Positions 25,054 to 29,802 of a DNA stretch of 29,802 bases are shown here, piece after piece. The DNA is from SZUA-430 sp044375275 (GTDB lineage Bacteria > Pseudomonadota > Alphaproteobacteria > Micropepsales > Micropepsaceae). The notes under the pieces were generated by a model that made no database searches, was not told the DNA's origin, and worked only from the letters and a program-made list of their open reading frames with translations. Within the stretch, counting starts at the first letter, position 1; every line of letters starts with the position of its first letter. The stretch spans positions 1-29,802 of the forward strand of contig JBILMZ010000015.1 of NCBI GenBank assembly GCA_044375275.1. The letters are read 5' to 3'. A program made the position numbers and the translations under genes.

Positions 25054-25098
25054 CCCTTCTGCGATGGCACCCACGCGCGCAACGGCTTCAAGTCCTGA
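25051..25098 (+). pseudogene. Lost C-terminal tail of the second CDGSH motif after an in-frame amber codon
   Basis: The TAG at 25051-25053 is followed in the same frame by 14 codons, PFCDGTHARNGFKS, and then a TGA at 25096-25098. With lysine at the TAG the motif would read CRCGGSSTKPFCDGTH, an exact CDGSH signature, and AAG to TAG is one base change. The third cysteine and the histidine ligand (positions 632 and 636) are therefore cut off. This may be a recent nonsense mutation, a sequencing error or translational readthrough; the sequence cannot tell which. Confidence 0.8.
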
Positions 25099-25103
25099 TG
25101 AAG

Positions 25104-25247
25104 AAGCCCTTCTCCGCGCGTTAGCGGGGAGAAGGTGCCTCGCGAAGCGAGGCGGATGAGGAAGAGCGGCCGCGGCGTCTGCTCCTCACCCGTCTCGCTG
25201 CTGCGCAGCGATCCACCCTCTCCCCGCTAACGCGCGGAGAGGGGCTT
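25104..25247. repeat. Mosaic inverted-repeat element (RIME-like)
   Basis: Arms at 25104-25161 and 25184-25247 are inverted copies of each other over most of their length, with the shared block CTCCGCGCGTTAGCGGGGAGA. The spacer is GC-rich with a central GCGGCCGC. Each arm also holds an internal perfect hairpin at the same relative place but with different sequence: GCCTCGC-GAA-GCGAGGC at 25137-25153 and TCGCTGC-TGC-GCAGCGA at 25195-25211. It lies between the convergent ferritin-like and zntB-like genes. The architecture resembles the intergenic mosaic elements of Alphaproteobacteria. There is no T-run, so it is not a plain terminator, although its transcript would be a strong hairpin. Confidence 0.75.
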
Positions 25248-25264
25248 TTCCAAAAGCTGCAATC

Positions 25265-26266
25265 TCACAGCCACCGCGTCCAGCGGAAAATGGCGATTTC
25301 AATCACGATCAACGTCACCAGGATCCACAGCAGCATCCAGAAGGCATTCGGGTCGTCGGCGAACGGAATGTTCGACAGGCTGACCCCGAACAGCGATGTG
25401 ATGAAGCTCAAGGGAAGCATGATCGCCGCAACCACAGTCAGGACATAGGAGTTGCGGTTCTGCCGCTCCGTCAGCCTGTTCATGACCTCATCCTGCACGA
25501 CGCTGGCGCGTTCGCGAATGCTGTCGAGCTCTTCGACAAAGCGCGTGGCCTCGTCCGCGAGTTCCCTGAACCGCGCGGAGTCGACGCCGTCCAGCATGTC
25601 GTGCCGTTCGCTTTGCAGGCGTGAAAAGGCTTCACGCTGTGGTGCAAGGTGGCGTCGCAGTGAAATGGCGCGTTTGCGCGCCTGGGACAGGGCATCACGG
25701 ACGCGGGAGATCTCGCCTTCGACCACCTGTTCCTCGAGCGCGTCAACGGCGTCCGACAGTTCGTCGACGACATGCGCGACACGCAGGTGCAGCGCCCGGG
25801 CCAACTCCAGCAGGCAGTCCACCTCGTCCTTGGGTCCCTGGCTTCGCGCCAGCGCCTCCTGGACGTCGCGGGTGGCGAGCGAACGCCGAGACCGCGTCGA
25901 AATGATGCGTCGTTTCTCGACCCAGATCCGGATCGAGATCATGTCTTCGGGATCGGCGCCCGGATTGAGGTTGATCCCGCGCATGACAATGATCATGCCC
26001 TGTCCATGCGTGACCATCCGGGGACGCGTATCCGAGGCGAGCAGGGCGTCCACCACGATGGGATCGAGCTGGGCGTCATGGCGCACATAGTGGTCGGCTT
26101 CCTCGACCGTTCGGTTCAGGTGAACCCAGAGTGGTCCCTGATCGGGTGCCCAGTGCTTGATCTCGGGCCATTCGACTTCGCGCGCGCCACCCTTGCCATC
26201 CAGCAGGAGGCCGCTGACAAGGCCATCATGGTCACGCAGGTCGGGATCGGAATTTGAGGCTGTCAC
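25265..26266 (-). CDS. CorA-family divalent cation transporter, ZntB-like
   Basis: A 333-residue inner-membrane transporter with a large cytoplasmic N-terminal domain rich in coiled-coil helices and two C-terminal transmembrane helices (about 275-292 and 310-328), as in CorA/ZntB. The loop between the helices should carry the GxN signature (GMN, or GVN/GIN in ZntB), but reads FGVSLSNIP, with GVS at 294-296. The signature asparagine is therefore a serine, which is unusual and may alter selectivity. The start is GTG at 26266 with AAAGAG at 6-nt spacing; longer frames add non-conserved arginine-rich sequence. It is divergent from the histone-deacetylase-like gene. Zn2+, Mg2+ or another divalent ion could be the substrate. 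Confidence 0.88.
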   Translation of the reverse strand: MTASNSDPDLRDHDGLVSGLLLDGKGGAREVEWPEIKHWAPDQGPLWVHLNRTVEEADHYVRHDAQLDPIVVDALLASDTRPRMVTHGQGMIIVMRGINLNPGADPEDMISIRIWVEKRRIISTRSRRSLATRDVQEALARSQGPKDEVDCLLELARALHLRVAHVVDELSDAVDALEEQVVEGEISRVRDALSQARKRAISLRRHLAPQREAFSRLQSERHDMLDGVDSARFRELADEATRFVEELDSIRERASVVQDEVMNRLTERQNRNSYVLTVVAAIMLPLSFITSLFGVSLSNIPFADDPNAFWMLLWILVTLIVIEIAIFRWTRWL

Positions 26267-26337
26267 GTGGGTCTCTTTGCTTGCGGCGGCGCGATCAATA
26301 TCGGAAACTGCGGCGACATGAACAGGAATTGAAGTCC

Positions 26338-27267
26338 ATGACGACGTTACTGCTGACGCATTCGGCCTGTTTGTACCACGAAACACCGCCCGGTCATCCC
26401 GAGTGCGCGGACCGCCTGCGCGCGGTGCTGCGCGCGCTCGAGGACGAGGCGTTCCAGTATCTCGCTCGCGAGGAGGCGCCCCGCGCGGCCGTCGAGGAAA
26501 TCGGCAGGGTCCATCCCTCCTATTACATCGACGCGGTGATGGGCGCCGTCCCCGAAACGGGCTACGGCTCGCTCGATCCCGACACGCACGTTTCCCCTGG
26601 CTCGGGCGAGGCCGCCCTGCGCGCCGCCGGCGCCGTGGTGGCTGGCGTGGACAGGGTCGTGTCCGGCAGTGCGCTGAACGCCTTTTGCGCCGTCCGTCCA
26701 CCCGGACACCACGCTGAACCCACGCGGGCCATGGGCTTCTGCCTGTTCAACAACGTGGCCATCGGCGCCCTGCATGCGCGCGCCAAGCACGGTCTGAAGC
26801 GCATCGCAGTGGTCGACTTCGACGTGCATCACGGCAACGGCACGCAGGCCATGTTCGAGGAGGACGAGAACCTGTTTTTCGCCTCAAGCCACCAGATGCC
26901 GCTTTATCCAGGCACGGGTCGCGCAAGCGAGCGGGGGCGCGCCAACAACATCGTCAATGCCACGCTGGATCCCGGCGCCGGCAGCCACGAGTTCCGCCAG
27001 GCCTGGGACAACCACGTGCTTCCGGCACTCGACGCCTTCCGCCCGGAGTTCATCCTGATCTCTGCTGGTTTCGATGCCCACCGGCGCGATCCCCTGGCGA
27101 ACCTGAACCTGACAGAAGAAGATTTTGCCTGGGTGACGGAGAAAGTCTGCGGTATCGCGAAGGAACGATGTGCCTCGCGCGTCGTGTCCACGCTTGAGGG
27201 TGGCTATGATCTCAACGCGCTGGCCTCATCCGCCGCAGCGCACGTCAAGGCGCTGATGGCCGCCTGA
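26338..27267 (+). CDS. Histone-deacetylase-like amidohydrolase
   Basis: A 309-residue zinc-dependent deacetylase of the class II HDAC/acetylpolyamine amidohydrolase family. The tandem active-site histidines are H124-H125 in RPPGHHAEP. The zinc ligands are D162 and H164 in DFDVHHGNGT and D246 in SAGFDAH, and the conserved EGGYDL near the C-terminus supplies the transition-state tyrosine. It deacylates acetyl-lysine-like or acetylpolyamine substrates; which one is unknown. It lies upstream of xseB-ispA-dxs, an order common in Alphaproteobacteria, although here a rhomboid gene on the opposite strand intervenes. The start at 26338 follows AGGA and gives the expected family length. It is divergent from the transporter gene. 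Confidence 0.92.
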   Translation: MTTLLLTHSACLYHETPPGHPECADRLRAVLRALEDEAFQYLAREEAPRAAVEEIGRVHPSYYIDAVMGAVPETGYGSLDPDTHVSPGSGEAALRAAGAVVAGVDRVVSGSALNAFCAVRPPGHHAEPTRAMGFCLFNNVAIGALHARAKHGLKRIAVVDFDVHHGNGTQAMFEEDENLFFASSHQMPLYPGTGRASERGRANNIVNATLDPGAGSHEFRQAWDNHVLPALDAFRPEFILISAGFDAHRRDPLANLNLTEEDFAWVTEKVCGIAKERCASRVVSTLEGGYDLNALASSAAAHVKALMAA

Positions 27268-27279
27268 AGGCCGCCAGCG

Positions 27280-27954
27280 TCACAGCCGCTTGCCGAAGCC
27301 GGACATCCGGATCAACCCGTGCCACGCTTCGACATCGGAGTAGTTGGCCCGTTCACCACTGGGTACGCGTAAGTGGCGTGCCGCCAGCAGATAATAGACA
27401 GCGCCAGCCGCTGCACCACCCAGATGCGCGCCATGCCCGATGGGCAGCCCGCCACCTTCGGTCTGCGCAATCAGGCCGATAACGTCCAGTCCGACAAAGA
27501 GAAGCGCTCCCACAAGCGCCGGCATCGGAATGAAGCCCAGCAGCAGCAGGGTCGCGCGCGGCACCATGAGCGAAAACAGGATCACGACGCCGGACACCGC
27601 GCCTGAGGCGCCCAGCGCCGGCAGCTCGGGCTTGTTCAGCAGGAACGCCGACACCGTTGCATGACCCAGCGACCCGATGATCGCTGCCACGAGATAGAAC
27701 CACACGAACCGCCAGGAGCCGATCACCTGCTCGACGAACGATCCGAATGTCGCCAGCACGTACATGTTGATGAGGAAGTGAAAGCCAGCGATGTGGGAAA
27801 ATGCAGACCCGAGCAGCGTCCAATGACGACCCGCCTCAAGCGCATCCCAGCTGACGAGGAAATTGTCCGTCATCACGGGCACCTGGCCCAGGAAGATCCA
27901 GGCCACGAAAACGATGGTATTGAGCACGAGAATGGCGAGGACGACGGGCTGCAT
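27280..27954 (-). CDS. Rhomboid family intramembrane serine protease
   Basis: A 224-residue polytopic membrane protease that cleaves substrates within or near transmembrane segments. The catalytic serine is S117 in GASGAVSG and the catalytic histidine H177 in HGAHLGG. The conserved HFLINMYVLATFG segment in the second transmembrane helix carries the oxyanion-side residues. About six hydrophobic helices are visible, the bacterial norm. The start is ATG 27954, preceded by AGGGA; the longer frame to 28263 runs antisense through xseB. It ends 12 bp from the convergent deacetylase gene and is divergent from xseB. The substrate is unknown. Confidence 0.9.
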   Translation of the reverse strand: MQPVVLAILVLNTIVFVAWIFLGQVPVMTDNFLVSWDALEAGRHWTLLGSAFSHIAGFHFLINMYVLATFGSFVEQVIGSWRFVWFYLVAAIIGSLGHATVSAFLLNKPELPALGASGAVSGVVILFSLMVPRATLLLLGFIPMPALVGALLFVGLDVIGLIAQTEGGGLPIGHGAHLGGAAAGAVYYLLAARHLRVPSGERANYSDVEAWHGLIRMSGFGKRL

Positions 27955-28041
27955 CGGCTGAATTCCCTGTGGGCATCTCCATCCTGTCCCAAACAGGCCC
28001 CTGGGAGCAACTGTTCGGGGCATCCGGGGGGCGTCAGCCCA

Positions 28042-28071
28042 TGGACCTGCCCGTTTGGAATACGCTATAGA
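28042..28071 (+). promoter_or_regulatory. Possible sigma70-type promoter of xseB-ispA-dxs
   Basis: TGGACC (28042-28047) and TATAGA (28066-28071) lie 18 bp apart, 33 bp upstream of the xseB start. The -10 fits well and the -35 matches four of six positions. A second TATAGA at 29301-29306, ahead of dxs, may mark another start site. This is sequence similarity only. Confidence 0.35.
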
Positions 28072-28104
28072 CCGCCGCACGGATTTGCTCTGCAGGACAG
28101 GCTT

Positions 28105-28359
28105 ATGGCGAAAGAAGACAAGAAGGCCGAGGATTTCTCGAAACTCTCCTTCGAGCAGGCATTGCAGCAGCTCGAGGCGATCGTGCAGCAGCTCGAAAAG
28201 GGGCAGGTCCCCCTCGAGGAGTCGATTGCCTTTTATGAAAAGGGAACCGCGCTGAAGGCCCATTGCGAGGCCAAGCTGCGCGACGCGGAAGCCCGCATCG
28301 AGAAGATCGTGGTAGGCCCCGGCGGCACGCCTTCGGTTGCCCCGCTCGACAACAAATAG
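28105..28359 (+). CDS. xseB: Exodeoxyribonuclease VII small subunit
   Basis: An 84-residue protein that forms, with several copies per XseA, the exodeoxyribonuclease VII complex, which degrades single-stranded DNA from both ends. The typical opening LSFEQALQQLEAIVQQLEKGQVPLEESIAFYEKG spans the two helices that define the family. It is followed by KAHCEAKLRDAEARIEKI. Length and motifs are normal. It begins the xseB-ispA-dxs plus-strand unit, and ispA starts 12 bp after its stop. The large subunit gene xseA is not in the window. Confidence 0.95.
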   Translation: MAKEDKKAEDFSKLSFEQALQQLEAIVQQLEKGQVPLEESIAFYEKGTALKAHCEAKLRDAEARIEKIVVGPGGTPSVAPLDNK

Positions 28360-28371
28360 GATTTCAGGCCC

Positions 28372-29265
28372 ATGACCCTTTCACCGATCGAGCCCGCGCT
28401 GAACGAAGCCGCCCTCTTCATGGAAGATGTGCTGCAGGAGGTCCTGCCGGAGCCCGTGGGTCCACAGGCCCGCGTGATCGAGGCCATGCGCTACGCGACC
28501 CTGGGGGGCGGCAAGCGCATCCGCGCGTTTCTCGTGCTGCAGTCGGGTCGCCAGTTTGGCGTCGACCGCAGGGCACTCTCCCGTGTCGCTGCCGCCGTTG
28601 AATGCGTGCACGCCTATTCGCTGGTCCACGACGACCTGCCTGCGATGGACAATGATGACATGCGTCGCGGCAAGCCGACGGTGCATCGCCATTTCGACGA
28701 GGCAACCGCAATCCTGGCGGGCGACGCGCTGCTGACACACGCCTTCACGCTGCTCGCCTCACACGAAACCCATCCTGATCCGCATGTACGCGCCGACCTC
28801 GTCCTGCGTCTCTCGCAGGCGGTGGGTTTCGCCGGCATGGTGGGCGGGCAGATGATCGACATTGGTGGCAAGACCGCGCTCGAGGACATTGGGCAGATCA
28901 CGCGCATGCAGCGCCTGAAGACCGGTGCGCTGATTTCCTTCGCCTGTGAATCCGGCGCCCTCATGGGCCGGGCGTCGCTCCAGATGCGCCACGCCCTGAC
29001 GAATTTCGCGCATGACCTGGGGCTCGCCTACCAGATCGTTGACGACCTTCTCGACTTCGAAGGCGACCCGGCACTGATGGGCAAGGCGGCCCGAAAAGAC
29101 GAAAAAGCAGGCAAAGCGACCTTCGTCACAGTTCTGGGTCCCGAACGGGCCCGGGCACAGGCCGAAATCCTGGCGAGCCAGGGGGCGGCGCACCTTGATG
29201 TGTTCGACGAAAAAGCCGATCTTCTTCGCAGCCTTGTGTCGTTCGTCGTTAATCGGCGCGCGTAA
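28372..29265 (+). CDS. ispA: Farnesyl diphosphate synthase, IspA type
   Basis: A 297-residue short-chain prenyltransferase that condenses isopentenyl diphosphate with dimethylallyl and geranyl diphosphate to give C15 farnesyl diphosphate in the cytoplasm. The first aspartate-rich motif is the DDxxxxD insertion type, D87-D88 to D93 in HDDLPAMDNDD, which separates bacterial IspA from the long-chain synthase at 13251. The second is VDDLLDFEGD, and GGGKRIRAF at 45-53 binds isopentenyl diphosphate. Length is close to E. coli IspA. Geranylgeranyl synthase is a possible alternative. The product would feed the long-chain synthase for quinone and also undecaprenyl synthesis. It starts 12 bp after xseB, and dxs follows after 73 bp. 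Confidence 0.95.
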   Translation: MTLSPIEPALNEAALFMEDVLQEVLPEPVGPQARVIEAMRYATLGGGKRIRAFLVLQSGRQFGVDRRALSRVAAAVECVHAYSLVHDDLPAMDNDDMRRGKPTVHRHFDEATAILAGDALLTHAFTLLASHETHPDPHVRADLVLRLSQAVGFAGMVGGQMIDIGGKTALEDIGQITRMQRLKTGALISFACESGALMGRASLQMRHALTNFAHDLGLAYQIVDDLLDFEGDPALMGKAARKDEKAGKATFVTVLGPERARAQAEILASQGAAHLDVFDEKADLLRSLVSFVVNRRA

Positions 29266-29338
29266 ATGCCGCAACGATAGGGACACGGGGGAAGCTACTC
29301 TATAGACTGAATTTCGGCAGTCAGTTTTGTTGGGTCCA

Positions 29339-29802
29339 ATGGCTCCGCACACACCACTTCTCGACATCGTCAAGACACCTGCAGACACGCGCCATTTCAC
29401 GCGCGAGCAACTCCGGCAACTCGCCGATGAACTGCGACAGGAAACCATCGACGCCGTTTCGGTGACAGGCGGCCATCTCGGCGCCGGCCTGGGCGTTGTC
29501 GAGCTGACAGTGGCCCTGCATCACGTCTTCAACACGCCTCATGATCGTCTCATCTGGGACGTCGGCCACCAGGCCTATCCGCACAAGATCCTGACGGGCC
29601 GTCGGGACCGCATCCGCACCCTGCGCCAGGGTGGAGGCCTTTCAGGTTTCACCAAGCGCAGCGAGAGCGAGTACGACCCCTTCGGCGCCGCGCACTCGTC
29701 GACGTCGATTTCGGCCGGCCTCGGCATGGCCGTCGCGCGCGACCTGAAGAACGAAAAGCGTAACATCGTCTGCGTGATCGGCGACGGCGCGATGTCGGCC
29801 GG
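29339..29802 (+). CDS. dxs: 1-deoxy-D-xylulose-5-phosphate synthase, N-terminal part, cut by window end
   Basis: The frame starts at ATG 29339 and is open to the window end, giving 154 codons. It is the N-terminal part of DXS, the thiamin-diphosphate enzyme that joins pyruvate and glyceraldehyde 3-phosphate in the first step of the MEP pathway. Visible conserved sites are GGHLGAGLG (H46), WDVGHQAYPHKILTGR (H77), AAHSSTSISAGLGMA (H119) and the ThDP-magnesium motif GDGAMSA (D149). Each is in its normal position, so the part present looks intact. It belongs to the xseB-ispA-dxs unit, with ispE of the same pathway elsewhere in the window. Confidence 0.95.
   Translation, partial: MAPHTPLLDIVKTPADTRHFTREQLRQLADELRQETIDAVSVTGGHLGAGLGVVELTVALHHVFNTPHDRLIWDVGHQAYPHKILTGRRDRIRTLRQGGGLSGFTKRSESEYDPFGAAHSSTSISAGLGMAVARDLKNEKRNIVCVIGDGAMSA

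Noticed and set aside
1..29802. CRISPR arrays, tRNA/rRNA genes, insertion sequences, prophage or defence systems
   Set aside because: Looked for and not seen: no regularly spaced repeats, no cloverleaf that I could recognise, no transposase or integrase. The phage-like methyltransferase stands alone.

Overview
The window is GC-rich, densely coded chromosomal DNA of an alphaproteobacterium. Evidence for this is the GC-rich third codon positions, a ubiquinone-linked ETF dehydrogenase, a long-chain polyprenyl synthase, an xseB-ispA-dxs isoprenoid cluster preceded by a histone-deacetylase-like gene, and a direct-repeat SOS box of the alphaproteobacterial GTTC-N7-GTTC type. I cannot assign a genus. 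I see no tRNA, rRNA, CRISPR array, integrase or transposase, and most of the window is core genome.

Layout. (1) 308-3705, minus strand: a four-gene operon of radical SAM protein, RNase HII, DUF969 and DUF979 membrane proteins, headed by a putative LexA box. (2) 3976-5477: a GNAT acetyltransferase converging on an exported alpha/beta hydrolase. (3) 5559-8856, minus: type-4 uracil-DNA glycosylase, lytic transglycosylase and MoaB, divergent from (4) 8925-13257, plus: ETF-ubiquinone oxidoreductase, TPR protein and ispE. (5) 13251-14333, minus: long-chain polyprenyl diphosphate synthase, divergent from (6) 14385-17098, plus: a tightly packed DUF2007, TrmN6-like methyltransferase, S49 peptidase, zinc-ribbon membrane protein and phage-type NPPY methyltransferase. 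(7) 17193-18260: metallo-beta-lactamase-fold hydrolase, converging on an 801-residue subtilase autotransporter (18267-20672). (8) 20817-25098: an iron/sulfur-flavoured divergent locus. A D-cysteine-desulfhydrase-like enzyme and an M28-fold protein lacking the usual zinc ligands lie on the minus strand. A large ferritin-like/ferredoxin/CDGSH protein lies on the plus strand. (9) 25104-25247: a mosaic inverted repeat. (10) 25265-29802: ZntB/CorA transporter, histone-deacetylase-like amidohydrolase, rhomboid protease, xseB, ispA and the 5' part of dxs.

How the genes fit together. Four genes serve isoprenoids: dxs (entry of the MEP pathway), ispE (its fourth step), ispA (C15 prenyl diphosphate) and the ispB-like gene (quinone side chain). 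The quinone so made is the acceptor for the ETF dehydrogenase. RNase HII, uracil-DNA glycosylase, XseB and probably the SOS-box-linked radical SAM protein form a nucleic-acid repair theme.

The most unusual points are: an in-frame amber codon that splits the last CDGSH iron-sulfur motif of the ferritin-like protein exactly where a lysine codon is expected; the rewired metal site of the neighbouring M28-fold protein; the SOS box in front of the radical SAM-rnhB operon; a GVS sequence in place of the GxN signature in the CorA/ZntB transporter; and a uracil-DNA glycosylase that has lost two of four cluster cysteines.
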